Below are positions 24,026 to 36,116 of a DNA stretch of 64,000 nt, piece by piece. The first letter of the stretch is position 1; every line of letters begins with the position of its first letter. The DNA comes from Trichosphaerium sp. ATCC 40318 (taxonomy: Eukaryota; Discosea; Flabellinia; Trichosidae): the NCBI GenBank assembly GCA_038496445.1, contig JALMLS010000336.1, forward strand, positions 124,001 to 188,000, written 5' to 3'. Below the pieces are notes generated by a model. That model was not told where the DNA came from, did no database searches, and saw only the letters and a list, made by a program, of their open reading frames with translations. The translations under genes and the position numbers were made by a program.

Positions 24026-25025
24026 GCCACGTGAGTTTTGATCATGAAATTATGTATCGCATAACTACCTTGACTGCAATACAAAAAATAAAAGAAACAC
24101 ATAGTTGTTTAAGACCATACTTGGCTCACTTGTATCCATCAAATACGCCGTAGGTGGCGTTAAGAGAAAAGTAAAATGCTTTCGATTCTATTCTTTAGAT
24201 TGAGTTGCAAAAGTAATGAGTTTTTTCACTCATAATAGAGAAACGAAAAAGTTTACTGACAAAGTATCTGCTCATTCAAGAACAATACAAACCACGATCA
24301 AATGCTTATACAATACTCTCTCAGGTGTTATTTTCAGCTCCCAAGGCCGACAGCAGGCGCTCCCGCCGGATGTTTAACCACTCCAACTCCTTGAAATCTA
24401 AAACAACTGTTTTCGCTTTTGAGTGTCGCATTTCTCGCTCAAAAAAAAAAAGTGGTTTGTAGGGATTTGCTTTTACGGTTATTACATACTATATGAAGCG
24501 ATTTAGAATAATTTTGCAATAACTGCTTTTCCAATACTCAATCAAAATTGTTCCAAAAATTATGAGTTTTCCCTATTTTTTTTAAGTTTTTGGCCTCTTC
24601 CGTTATAATTTACAAAGCTATGTTTGATGTTCAAGGCGTGATAAACATGCAGCAATTGCACTGTTACTACATAGAATTCTCAAATAAGGAACGTCAAACA
24701 AGACACAAAGTCGAAAAGACGGTATCAGTAAGGCTAGGTTTAACGTTAAAACGTTTTAGGGCTGTCTTGTGCTGTGCATAGAGCAAGAAAGGCTAATATT
24801 AGAAACAGCAGAAGAGTTGATAACATGCGGTTGACAATTAGAGAGGTAACCATGTACAAAGCGTATAGAACATGACCTATTCTAGTAGTATAATTTAACT
24901 TAGAACAGCTTGGTGTAGTCGATTCTAGTGTATTGTACTGAATGGGTTTGAATGAAGATTGTGTTAATAAGGAAGCACAGAAAAAAGAAACCACAAATTA
25001 TCTACAATGAAGAATTCTTTTTTTT
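24026..25025. other. Intergenic; possible tiny secreted peptide
   Basis: About 1 kb with little coding signal. On the minus strand at 24826-24746 a 26-codon frame is almost a pure signal peptide (MLSTLLLFLILAFLALCTAQ) followed by DSPKTF and a stop. It may be the first exon of a small secreted product whose downstream exons I cannot place. CACGTG occurs at 23920 and 24028 at the left edge. The rest shows nothing. Confidence 0.3.
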
Positions 25026-27288
25026 TTATTTCTTCCCTTTTTGGGTTCTCCTTCGCTTATTTGGTGTTGATTGTTTCTCCTGTGATAACCTACGTTTTCC
25101 TCCCTTTGTACTACGTTCTATTGAGTTGTTTTTAGGAGATGCCGTTTTAGGTTTCTTTAAAATTCCTTTTGGTTTTGTTGGTGTTTTCTTTACAGGTGTT
25201 GTTTTGCCTTTTCCTTGCTTCCCTGGTGATTTCTTGTGGTCTGGAGTTTGCTGTTGTTTCTTTGTATCCTTCTTTGTTCCCTTTTTAGGTTTAGGAGATT
25301 TGCTTTTGCTTGGTGAAGCCTTTTTAGGAGCGTCCAAGTTGCCTTCTATTTCAACTTCAAAATTATGTTCTTGAAGTTTTTTCGATTGTTCAGCGTTCTT
25401 CTTCTTTTTTGGCTTTGTTTTAGATTCTACATCGATATTATTCGTCTCTGAGCTTATTTCAGGTAGACCTAAGTGATGAAGAATTAACAACAAAACAAAG
25501 ACAAAGATCAAGAAGAACTTGAAACTGCAAAGAGGTTGCTCTTTTTTTTTTTCAGTTAATTAAATTCTTCGTTGGTTAAATGTTTGCTAATAGTCAGTGG
25601 TGTCTCAAGACGAAGAAACACCACACTAGGTCAGCAATGTTATGTTGTTTTAATATATCGCTACGCCTTAAATCACTACCATTAACCTCAGGTAGCGATC
25701 CTAATTATGTAGCGAAAAAGGAAAGAAAAAAGTTCTTGGTTTTACTAAAAAAGAAAACAGCAGGGAACAAAAAAAAAGTACCTTGTGTTATTTTTGTACA
25801 TGTGAGACAAGTCAACCTTCCAGGTATGTGTACATCTGCCTGAACAAATATTAGACATATGTAACAATAATGAAAGAATACGTACAACAGGGTATTTAGT
25901 ACTAACATCGAGATCCCAAATTTTCATCTAAGGAAAAGTTAGTTTTTTGGATTTACGGTTTTTCTTGTTTGTTTCTTACTTGTTCATCAGATGACACTGT
26001 TACAATATATTTTTCGTATTTTTTTACTAAATGTTTTGGCTTTTCAATACAAGAGATTCCTTTAATCCTAAAGACAATAAAAGTAAATAAAAAGCAAATC
26101 CATCCAACAAACAAAAAAACAAAAGAAAAAAAATAAACAGTCCAGCTCTTCAATTTCCTTTCATGCGTACCTGTTGGTATAACCCTTTAATATACAAATA
26201 CGTTCTGACTTCTCTATATCCCAAACACTAACACGATCCATTTCTCCACCAGTTACAAGCAATCGCTCCTAAACAGGAAAAAAAAATTAACAAAATTTCA
26301 ATAATTCAAAAAAATAGGAAAAACTCATGGTTAAGTTTCTACGCACGTTGTAGAACTCTATTGCAAGAATTTTATCCCTCTCATTTCCTTCTTCGGTAAT
26401 AATCATATCAATATCACCCTTCCTAGCATCTAGGATGGCAACATCCACCTCTGACACAACAGCAAAGTGAAATCCGTCTGGGGACCATTTTATCAACTCA
26501 CCAACTACAGAAAACGTTAGGATTATGTAGTGCAAGCTCAGACGCCTTTTTCAAGCGTAACAGAAGCATAAAATCAACGTGCCATAACCGAGATTAATAA
26601 CTGCCTCTGGCATGCCGTTTTCAAGGTTCCAGAGCCTTATTTTATTGTCTTTAGCTGTTGTTAGTAGCATACCACCAGAAGGGTGAACAGATAGAGCTAC
26701 AATCGGGTAACTGGACAGAAGAAGTTAGTACCATTTGCGTAAGTGACGCACAGCCTTGATCTACGTACTTTTTGCCTTTTTTTGACAGTTGGATCAGTTT
26801 GTGCCATTCTTTTAATGTTTTGCGTGTGTATATAATTAAATCACCTGCAGATGTACCAACGAACAGATGGGACTCTTTGTACCAATCCATAGCTGTCACT
26901 TTGCCTAATAAATCGTGTTAATTAGAAACCGACTTTTTGGCGCGTTGTTATGCGTATTTACAACGTTCTTCGCGTAACTAACCTGCAAAAGGATTGAATG
27001 AGCGTGCTTCTTTTAATTTTTGAAGGTCATAAACGCTAATATAAGTTAATAACGTCAATAACCCATAGGTACGTGCTTAATTGTCTCATCAAAGCTTCCT
27101 GTAGCTAATAGTCGGCCTGAACTAGCCGCACATGAAATATAACCACCATGAGGGCGATAACACACCACAATTTCGGTATCTAACTTCGCGTCTTTTTCCG
27201 CATTTCCTTGTTGGTTCTCAGCTTTCGGCTCTGATACCTTGACGATCACCAAAGTATGCTCGTAGGTTCCAATAGATGCGTAGAACAT
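25026..27288 (-). CDS. WD40 protein, PAK1IP1/MAK11-like, with Lys-rich tail
   Basis: The predicted nucleolar factor belongs to 60S ribosomal subunit assembly (the MAK11/PAK1IP1 role). It starts MFYASIGTYEHTLVIVKV, followed by the WD blade HGGYISCAASSGRLLATGSF, whose DETIK ending is typical. Further blades include DWYKESHLFVGTSAGDLIIY, a VALSVHPSGG-type segment near 26680 and WSPDGFHFAVVSEVDVAILD. A later exon has KIWDLDVSTKYP. The C-terminal exon (25026-25480) is a long Lys/Pro/Ser-rich tail with repeated KTP/SPK units ending RRRTQKGKK, a nucleolar-type basic tail as in MAK11. About eight introns are inferred. The HOGA1-like gene ends only 59 nt upstream on the same strand. Confidence 0.75.
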
Positions 27289-27347
27289 GACGAAGAACGC
27301 TAACCGAACTTAAAGAACAAGTTAAGCCACAAAACCTGCAAATCTTT

Positions 27348-28756
27348 TTATTTATTCATGCTAAGCTCGTCGGTAAACGCGTGAACAGGGAATGGTTGGT
27401 TAAACAATTTGGCAAACTCGCTTCTGTAGCTCTTTTTGGATGCCATGAGCGGTGGTCTACACGTGATTAGAGCTGAAATATTTTTTTGTCAAAAAGTGAA
27501 AATATTTTAAGAACAACAATGTTAGTTTGTGTCCTGTGCTTACCTGACAACCCCCATTTCGAAACCCATGTTGGTAATTGTTTCTTTTAGTCCAGCAAAA
27601 CCAATCTTACCCACAAGATTGTCAATCTTAGCAAGATGGTCTTGAACAATACTTGATTCCACTGACTTGGTCGTTAACTCCAAATGTTTGCATTCTTGCG
27701 GGTACAACTAAGAACGCATTAGCAACTGTAGTACAATAAATTATTGAAACATACGTTAGCAATGCCAAGAATACCTCCTCTTGCACCTGCCTGCATATAA
27801 TCCTGAAGGAGGCTTCCAGAGCCTAGACAATAGACGTAAATGAGTGGAAATTATTTCGAATAAGAATCGTGCCTCCCATTACGCTAAAGTTCTGTCCCTT
27901 TGAGGCCTCAACGTAGGCCTTACATGTATCCAAACTTCCTGTACTGTCTTTAATACCAATAATATTAGGATGAGCTGATAAAGTAGCAACTACTTCTGGA
28001 GATATCTCAACTCCAGTAAACCTTGGGATAGTGTATAACAAAATTGGGATTTTAGTGTTATCAGCAAGCTTAGTGTAATACTCAATGAGTGCATCATCTG
28101 TGAGCTAGTAACCATTAGAATATTGCGTGAATATTTATCAAAAAGTTGCGTCTGATACCCTGATAGTATAGTAGTACGGTGTGATAACCTAAGAGAATAT
28201 TGGTTACGTTGTACAAAAATTGATAATTCGTACCATTGCAATATTGAAACCAAGTGAGTGAGCGTAGTTTGTTAACTCTAGTGTTTCTATATATCCAGCA
28301 GCGCCTGTACCAGCAACAAGACTTTTAGTATTGCCGACAACTTCCTTTTTTCAAACAAAACAAAGTTAGCTGAGCAGTAAAATACGAAATCCAAAACAAA
28401 AAAAAAGACAAGCACGTGATGCATAATAACTCAATTTGGATGTAATTTGAGTCTGGTAGCGTAGAGTAACTGACAATTTTGTAGTCGAGTTTACAACTAA
28501 CGTTTAGCCTCTTGGAATGATTTTCGTACCATTGTTGTGGCGAAAACTTCTTTTCGCTCTTCTAGTGTTTGTAACGCGAATTCTCCATTAGATCCACCAA
28601 TTACAATACCTTGCAAAGTGTTAGCGGTTAGTTTATTGGTTTTTTTGTCCAACCATCAAGTTGGCTTTTCGCTAAATGACGTAGGAAGTTTGCTAGCCAA
28701 TCGTGGCGCACTTCAAGTGTCTTTGGATCAAAAGGTGTAGGTATAGGCGCAAACAT
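27348..28756 (-). CDS. Dihydrodipicolinate synthase-family aldolase, HOGA1-like
   Basis: A class I pyruvate-dependent aldolase of the DapA/HOGA family. The human relative cleaves 4-hydroxy-2-oxoglutarate in hydroxyproline breakdown. N-terminal MFAPIPTPFDPKTLEV is the family start. An intron then leads to GIVIGGSNGEFALQTLEERK, the GS/TNGE substrate loop. The catalytic region has ILLYTIPRFTGVEI (Tyr) and NIIGIKDSTGS (Schiff-base Lys). The last exon (27348-27470) starts RPPLMASKKSY and ends at TAA. In that last intron CACGTG lies immediately before the acceptor (CACGTGTAG). Whether the substrate is 4-hydroxy-2-oxoglutarate, N-acetylneuraminate or aspartate semialdehyde cannot be settled here. 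Confidence 0.82.
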
Positions 28757-28765
28757 GCCAGAAAT

Positions 28766-29125
28766 ATGGCGCTTGGCACTGCGAGTGGTGGATTTAGTGC
28801 GCGTAGCCTTATTAGAGTCATTAATGACACGTTTTATACTAAATCCGCACAGTATGCTTGGTAGTACGTGACAGAGAGCGAAACGCCAACATTTGGTGCG
28901 ATTAATGCGAATATAAACGAATCACACCGAATTTCTAAGCCAAGATTGACTTTACACAGTACAAATTACAAGTTCATTTTGCCACACGCTGTACAATACC
29001 ATTTAGGATTTGAACAGAATACTCCGCTAAATAAATACCAAAACGAAAAACAAAAACAAGCAAAGCGCGGGTACGTGGAGTACACTCCAATTGTAAAGCT
29101 TATACCGTTGTGGGCAGTTCCTTAA
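28766..29125 (+). CDS. Candidate small basic protein, possibly mitochondrial
   Basis: An ATG at 28766 starts an Arg-bearing, acid-free segment (MALGTASGGFSARSLIRVIN) that looks like a targeting presequence. A GTAGTACG donor follows near 28860. A second exon reads HAVQYHLGFEQNTPLNKYQN then KRGYVEYTPIVKLIPLWAVP to TAA at 29125. The acceptor joining them is not certain. Another frame starting at 28755 (MPEIWRLALRVVDLVRVALL) is also open in exon 1. The family is not recognised. The start lies 9 nt from the start codon of the divergent aldolase gene. Confidence 0.42.
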
Positions 29126-29203
29126 CGCTATTTAACTGAATTCGGCGTTTGCTTCTCTTTATCCCTTATTAATGAAGGTGTAGTACATAAATCCATCAAG
29201 TCC

Positions 29204-32038
29204 ATGCAGCAACCAAACGTTGGCGCTTCGTCACCAACTACACCAACTTGCTACCTATGTGAGGTACTACAATCGCTTTAAACCATCTAGATATTACGTC
29301 ACAATTATGTGGTGTTAAAAATGAGCCTTTTAGAAAGATTTTTGAGCTATTTCTTTTTGGTTTTTTGTATTTTTCTTCTCCACAGCTTTATCCGTGTATT
29401 TCATACCGTAACATATTACACTAGAGAAGTAACTTGCATGAGATGTGTAATGGCTTCAAACCGTGTAATATTTGTATAGCCAACAAAAAGACGCATATGT
29501 GCTGGGGTGTTGGCCTAAGAACGCAGCGATCTATTCAAATGCCGCAAGCAAATGGTAATGTCAACCCTATTTTACCTACAGCACCAGCCGTACGTCTCAA
29601 AGTCTCTCAATATTACTAAATACGCTTTGACATGTTAAATACACGCTAACACGTTTTACAAAGGAAATTGCTAAAAAACGTAAACGGAATAACGGCCAGG
29701 CAGTACCTATACACGTTAATAACGCTAATACACAACCTCCTACAATGTATCAGACGCCTACAATAATACAACCAGAACAGGATCAACAACAGCCAAACAC
29801 GCTTCAGGTACCCTTCAAAACTATACCCCTATATCTCTTCTGTGTAGTGTTAATAAAATTAACGCTTTTCTGTAAAGGCGTACGGCAGGGGGAATACACA
29901 ACAACAGAGCGACCTTGTTGTTATGTTCATGAGGGAGCTAAATAAACTAAAAGACGAGTGCAGGAGGTTAAATGATAAAGTATCAAGAATGGAACTAGAA
30001 AAACAAGCAATGCAGCAAAAGATAAACAAAGCACTTGCTAGACCACAACCACAACAACCTAATATGATAAACCCGGTATGTTTTAAATACTCCCCTTCTT
30101 CACTCAATAACTTTGTGTGATTTTCTTTAAATACTTTTTTGTTAAAACCGTTCAAAACGCCATTTAATTTTTCCGCTTTTTTTGATTTTTTTTTCCACAA
30201 ATCTCCCGCTCCTTTATCTCATCTTTGAAATGGAGTTGACCTATGACAATTAGTCATGACGGATTATGGAACGCTTTTTCGTTATTATAACAGTTTATTT
30301 CGAAAATCTATTGACACTTCATCACGTGCGAATTAAAAACGCATCTCGAGTAAAAATCATTTTGACAAAAAAAAAAAGAAAAAATTCTCTACGTTCTTAG
30401 ACTCTAAGAAATACTATTGTTTCTTCTATAATAGGATCCAACGTATTTTATCATATTTTATAGAAGTGAAAAACGATATTTAGAATGATTTTGAACGCGT
30501 TAATAGTTAACTGTCGCAGAACTTTGTGCTTTTTTTTATTTATTTTTTTTTTAGGCTCAGCCTCACCATGATGGACCTATGGTTGTTTTTGAGTTAGAAT
30601 CAAAGACACCTAGAGTACTAAAGAGTAATGTACAGTTCAATAAGCTATTTGGATATACAGAGAGACAAGTAAAGGGAATGGAGTGGGTTCATTTCATTCA
30701 CCCTGATAATGTTGAAAGAACAATGAAAGTACTAAGAGATCAGTCTTTAACAAAAAAGACGAATCAACAAGTATATACAATAGAGCTACCACAGATATAT
30801 GTTACAGCTTCTGGAGAACAGTTGCACGCTGTGGATTACCATACTTTTTTCATGGGTGCGTCATCATTTAGTCCTCAAACAAGCAGAGGAAAACTCACCG
30901 AACTTTTTTTTTTCAACAAACAAAAAGAGAAAAATTACGTGGCAACTTGCCACTTCTTCAAACAAAAGAATTTTCTTTGTTTTTACGGTGCTTATATTTT
31001 ATACTTTCGAATTTTATCTGAAAGGCATTTTAAGGTTGTCATAGAACTTCATAGTAGTGAAAAACTTATTTTTTTTTCTTGTTTTTTTTTTACATTTCAT
31101 TTTCTGGCTCTTGAACTTTGGAAGGATTTTTGATTAATTATTTTCTTAGGTGCCCATGGACCAATCTTGGATATAGTTCATATTGTTCCTTTGGCAACAC
31201 ATATTGCTAGGCTTAACGGAAGCAACACTAAATATCCTCGAATAGAACACAATACAAACTCCGTAGTAAGTGCTCCAGAAAATGCACCTTACGGTGAGAT
31301 TAGCCCACTGCCTCTTCCTGTACGTTTAATCGCTATTAATCCTTGCAAACAAACATCAAATCGCTCTTTGTAAAAGAAAACATCAATCTCCGAAAAAAAG
31401 CCTTTCTTTCCTTCTAAATATTTAGCTTGCTTATACCTTTAGCTTCGATCTTCTATGGATCTAGAGCTACCTACAGACGACTTAGTACAACCTATTCTTT
31501 CAAGTCACGTACCAGAAGCGAATATTGTAGATAATCTTAACAACCTTAATTTGCGTGCTCCTGTGCCTATACAACAGCAACAACCTAATTTTGATGTTAA
31601 TAATACTCAAAACCGTTTAATCAATACTGAAGTTGGTCCTATCGCTGATAATGGCGATATTGATATGCTTGGAGATCATGGCTTAGCGGTAAGATATTTG
31701 AACGTTTTATCACGTTTTTGTCACGTGTAAAGCAAAAGAAAACACAAAGTCTTTGAGAAAAATAAGGTTTTTTTTGACTTTCGAATTGTCACTTTTCTAT
31801 TTACCCTTGCTCCACAAATACCTTTGAATGCTATTACAGTAGTAATTTTATATGTTATTTACATACTGTGGGTCAAAAAAACAGTAATGGTTCAGAGTAA
31901 TTGGAGTGTAAACATAAAACTTTCTTGCCTTTTTTTTTTTTTGGTTTCGAACACTTCACTTATTTCTTTATCTAGGGTTCATGGGATTTGGGTTATATGG
32001 ATAATACCGCATTTGATTTCAAGTATGAAAATGTTTAG
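29204..32038 (+). CDS. Zinc-cluster and PAS-domain transcription factor (ERT1/RDS2-like layout)
   Basis: Predicted nuclear DNA-binding regulator. Exon 1 ends CYLCE and exon 2 continues MCNGFKPCNICIANKKTHMC, together six cysteines as in a Zn2Cys6 cluster. The spacing is loose, with eight rather than six residues between Cys2 and Cys3 in my splice model. A basic motif (EIAKKRKRNNG) and a Gln/Asn-rich linker follow. Next is a coiled coil (about 29930-30050: ELNKLKDECRRLNDKVSRME) of the type that dimerises zinc-cluster factors. The PAS domain starts at about 30575: PMVVFELESKTPRVLKSNVQ, FNKLFGYTERQVKGMEW, FIHPDN. The Gln/Asn-rich C-terminus ends DNTAFDFKYENV at TAG 32038. Introns at 30075-30553, 30861-31150 and 31689-31976 are unusually long for the window; two carry CACGTG (30323 and 31722). 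Confidence 0.75.
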
Positions 32039-32314
32039 GCATACATATGACTTGTGTTTTTTTAAAAAAAAGTATTGATTGGCTTGTACAAGGCACTCCA
32101 TTTGTACATTTTGTAATTTTGTTCAAAAAAAAAAAGAAAAACCAAAGAAGAAAACTTTAATTAAAGAGTTTCTTTCCTTCTGGTCCTTCCTTCTTTTACT
32201 CTTTACTCTTTATCCCAGTAACGAGATACTATCTTTGGTATTTTTACTGGCTCCAAAATGTCTACGTTAGTAAACAGTGAGCCTAAACATAAACTTTACA
32301 GATACCACGTGACA

Positions 32315-34180
32315 ATGGGTATTAATCGAGTACTTACTTTACTTATTTGTTTGCTTGTCACAGTACAAGGTACTGACCCGTTTGTACCCCTTTTCGTAAA
32401 TCCATACGATAATTATACTCCCTTTCCTATTCGATCGCATATTTCAATGCGCTAGCGCCGTGTTAAGAAAATTGTCGATGTTTTTTTGGAGTATGAGCTA
32501 AATCACGTGCGTAACAGGTTCTATTCGCTTTCAGAATGGCCAAGACAACTACGATGGTTGTGTTGATACAACATTGCATTCAGAAATGCCTGGCGCTAGT
32601 ATATCTCATGGCCACGAAGAATACCTTACGCTAGAAGATGATACCAATGACCGCTTCGCACTTATTCGTTTCAACACGATTTTGGAACCTGAAGGCAAAA
32701 GCTCTTTATTTTCTTCTATTGTTTACTATTTTTATCAATATGCAAATCTATCGTTGTACTTTATGCTCAGTCTTCTATAGGACCTCTTCCAAAAGCTGTA
32801 AATATTACTAATGCTGTATTGACCTTTTGGAAAGATGGGGATTCGCTCAGTACTTCAGGACTCATGTACAACGTGTTGACAAGTTGGGATCAAAACTCAA
32901 CTTTCTCCAATTTCCCGGCGCAAGCTGGTGTTGGTTATGCGAGAACAAGTTCAGCGTCTCTTAGAACTACAGATTTGACACAAGGGTTTGTTGAAGTTGA
33001 TGTAAAGAAGAGCATAGAGGATTGGATAAGTGGTGATACAAACCTTGGATGGTATATTTTATCATGTACGCTTTTCTGTATGAAAAAAACGCAACTTTCT
33101 CAACTGGCCCACCTTTTGGAATCTGCGTTAAACCCAAGGGACTGCGTGGAAACTTAACTTTAATTGCATATTTGTATAAGCAATTTCTAACAAGGTTTTG
33201 CGAATAGCCACTACTGGAACAACACGCATAGCAAGGTATGTTTGTTCGTATGCAATTTTTATTAAATAACTATGTATTTAGCTCAAATCATTTCAACGTG
33301 TCTAGAAGACCTTCTCTATCCATAGAATATGTGTCTAATCTTCCTCCAAATCCTACACGTGATCCTACCGATGGCGTTCCTACCTCAGCGATATTAAGAG
33401 TAAGCTATTTCAGCTGGAGAATGCATTTCTTATTTTTTTTAAAGGAATGTACAAGTCCACCTCCAATGCCATCTTTCACATGTAGTGATGGCGTATGGAT
33501 ACTAAGAACTACTAAATTAGAAGTTACAGGAACTATGGTATTTAATTCAGATACTGCTATTCAAGGCACGTGTTTATTTGATTAAAAATCAGCTCTATCT
33601 GATGCAAAACCATATAGGCGATTTAATTGTTCCAAGAGGCGCTGAGTTACACTTAAAGGATGCCTCCGTAACTATTAGTAATTGTGCTGTACTGAACGGT
33701 ACTTTGAGGGTTACATTATCTTCACTCTCACAAACAGTGATTAAATTATTTGCCTTTAACTCTCGGTGCTCTACAGGTAACAAGTGAAAGAAAAAAATCC
33801 ATTCATTTGAACTGACATTACTTTTTTTTTAGTGGCATTTGCAGAAACAATCCTGGAGGAAAATGATGGAGATAAAGATATAGTAGGAAGATCTTTCCTG
33901 GTTACTTCTTCAGCTTTTGAAGTTTCTCTACAAACAGAAGAGGTAGATGGTACGTAAAGCAAACATTCACAAAAAAAGAGTTAACTTCTTTTGATTAATT
34001 ATTTTGTTAGAATCTACAAATGTCGCACTAGTGGCCATAATTGTATCAGTTGCTGTTGTTGTATTTATACTTTTCGTGGCTGGATTGGCTGTTATTCTTT
34101 TATACCCACGATATAGAACACGTGTTTTTACTACTCCTCGTGGAGCAGTGAATTCGATTAGACTTACCATACAACCTTAA
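32315..34180 (+). CDS. DNRLRE-type extracellular domain protein, type I membrane
   Basis: A signal peptide (MGINRVLTLLICLLVTVQG) is joined by an intron to IRFQNGQDNYDGCVDTTL, the start of a DNRLRE/CBM96-like beta-sandwich. It runs through DDTNDRFALIRFNTILEPE, PKAVNITNAVLTFWKDG and a late NHFNVSRRPSLSIEY strand. A second extracellular region contains Cys (FTCSDGVWIL, ISNCAVLNGTLRV). A single transmembrane helix (VALVAIIVSVAVVVFILFVA) and a 28-residue basic cytosolic tail end at TAA 34180. Two introns use GC donors, one of them GCACGTG at 33566. CACGTG also lies 9 nt upstream of the ATG (32306). The domain is often carbohydrate-binding in bacteria; here a surface role is inferred. Confidence 0.78.
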
Positions 34181-35138
34181 CAAAAGATCCTGTTTTTATT
34201 TTTAGTGTAGTACAAATACAATATCCACTTTTTGATTTAAGTTTGGCTTGTTTATTCTGACTTTGATAGACATTAAAACCAACTAGTTTCCTGTCATCCT
34301 AAAGTAACTTTTTAGTATTGATGTTCAATGACGATGTTTGTTACATGTTCGCTCTCAGCGTCTAGCTACTACTTTACTACTAATACTGCTTAAGTTAACG
34401 TAGATATAATCAACAAGACACTCACTTTTCATAGTAAATACTGTAGGTATGTATGTAAGTATCTCTGGAGTAGAGCTCTTAGAAAATCGGAAATCGACTT
34501 AACTGGTTCGGTTATTTAAGGTTATTGTGAAAAGCAAAAGTTGTTGGGTTCATTGTAAGCCACTAGACGCCTTTTTATACATCCAAACTACTCATACTCT
34601 TAAATAACAACAATCTACAAGTTAAGCGAAAGTGACAAACTATTTTTATTGAGTTGGTTTTTACTAGTAAAGTTTGCCTTGTCCAACGCTGGTAAGCATA
34701 AAAATACGTATGCTTAGTTGCTAAGAAACGAGGTTAACCAGTTTGTAACCGGAAAAGTAAGACCTCTACTCTCTGGAGCAAAGCAATCGAGTGACAGCAT
34801 TGTATTCAAGCTTGTTAAACGACAGTACAATCAATTTCTAACCATTGCATACACTCTGATGTAATAGCAGAATATTCTTTCGCCTAATGATACTGATGAA
34901 GATAATACAGACGCTTTTAATGATATGCTTAGCAATGTCATGAGTATCTTCACATGTCAGTTGCTCTGTACGGAGTATTCCATGACTGAGAATTGATTGA
35001 ATGTTGTTAAATGAAATTTATTGGGTATGTATTGTTTGTTACAACTCCAACTTCGCCTCCCAATAGGCTCTCCGGATACACCTCGAATACTTGTTGTAAG
35101 ATCCAAGTTAGTAGCAGCATTGGTATAAAGCGAGAAAA
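34181..35138. other. Intergenic region with no recognisable feature
   Basis: About 960 nt between the DNRLRE gene (plus) and the ubiquitin-like gene (minus), so it holds two 3' ends. I see no open frame with family motifs, no repeat and no CACGTG. Confidence 0.4.
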
Positions 35139-35450
35139 TTATTCATAGAACGAATAGTCATCTCCACCACGAAGGCGAAGTACTAGGTGTAGTGTTGATT
35201 CTTTTTGGATATTGTAGTCCCTTAGGGTGTACCCATCCTCAAGTTCTCTTCCTGCGAAGATAATGCGTTGCTGATCTGGAGGTAAACCTTCTTTGTCTAG
35301 GATAATATGCTTGATATTCTCAATTGTAGCTAATGGATCAACTTCAAGAATGATTGTTTTACCTGTCAGAGTCGCTATGAATATTCGCATCAAAATTTGA
35401 TTAGTTGTCAATGAGGCTACTGGGATTTTATTTTGCACCATTAAGTTCAT
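35139..35450 (-). CDS. Divergent ubiquitin with a C-terminal extension
   Basis: The ubiquitin fold starts at Met 35390 ([19 protein letters not shown]) and ends RLRGG, then DDYSFYE and stop. By position, 59 of 76 residues match canonical ubiquitin. Changes include K6A, K29I, K48R, E18D and R54Y. K11, K27, K33 and K63 are kept, as are Leu8, Ile44 and Val70 of the interaction patch. An in-frame ATG at 35450 would add 20 residues ([20 protein letters not shown]). A 7-residue tail after GG could be removed by a processing protease, as in polyubiquitin precursors. Only one unit is present. Options are a diverged ubiquitin-like modifier, a ubiquitin copy under relaxed constraint, or a virus-type ubiquitin. 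Confidence 0.85.
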   Translation of the reverse strand: MNLMVQNKIPVASLTTNQILMRIFIATLTGKTIILEVDPLATIENIKHIILDKEGLPPDQQRIIFAGRELEDGYTLRDYNIQKESTLHLVLRLRGGDDYSFYE

Positions 35451-36116
35451 GGTTTTCAGTTCTGTGATAGCGAGGAAGACTTCATAAAAAACAGTGAAAG
35501 TCTTGTGTACTTCTTGAATTTAATGTCTGACATTATCACTTGTATCGTACAACGCAAGTACAACCGCAATTCTCTTACTTGTCAAGGTCTCAGATTTTGG
35601 CGAGACTTTCCAGGAACTTGAACAAAGTTGAACTAAATCATAGAGACAGACGTCTACACAGTTACCATTCAATCTCGTAAGATTTTGTAAACTCACCTAA
35701 CATTTTTTATGTTTGTACCACTATTTAGCCTAACAGTGTTGTCATAGTATTCACATTGCGTAACATACGCGTAGGAAAGCATTGTATCGCTTCAAGGTAT
35801 GAGAGATATCCTACATAAAAATCTCATACAACTTTTTGATTGCGGTTTGAAACAACGAAACACGTGCAAAATGCTTTCCAAAATATGTGTTTCTCACGTG
35901 ATTGTCTTTTCGGTTTTGCTTCCGCGGAAATGTAAAACTGACACGTGGTCAAAGTAAAGAATCTCCTTAAGGTTTTTTCTATACATGTTCCGATTCTAAC
36001 ATTGAGCACTGTGACCTTTTTTAACTCTGCCTTTTGTTATTTGAAAGCTCAACTTTTGAAACGCCTTTCTTTGACAAAGTCCGTAGAATTCTTACTTTTT
36101 TCGTAGAAAACAAAAA
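35451..36116. promoter_or_regulatory. Divergent intergenic region with three clustered CACGTG motifs
   Basis: This 666-nt region separates the ubiquitin-like gene (minus) from the F-box/MORN gene (plus). CACGTG occurs three times within 90 nt, at 35861, 35895 and 35942, the tightest cluster in the window. The open frame directly upstream of the ubiquitin-like ATG (35451-35510) could be a further N-terminal exon. Confidence 0.4.

Noticed and set aside
24952-25374. Phe/Gly-rich open frame on the plus strand
   Set aside because: Antisense of the Lys-rich C-terminal exon of the MAK11-like gene; composition is a mirror of Lys codons.
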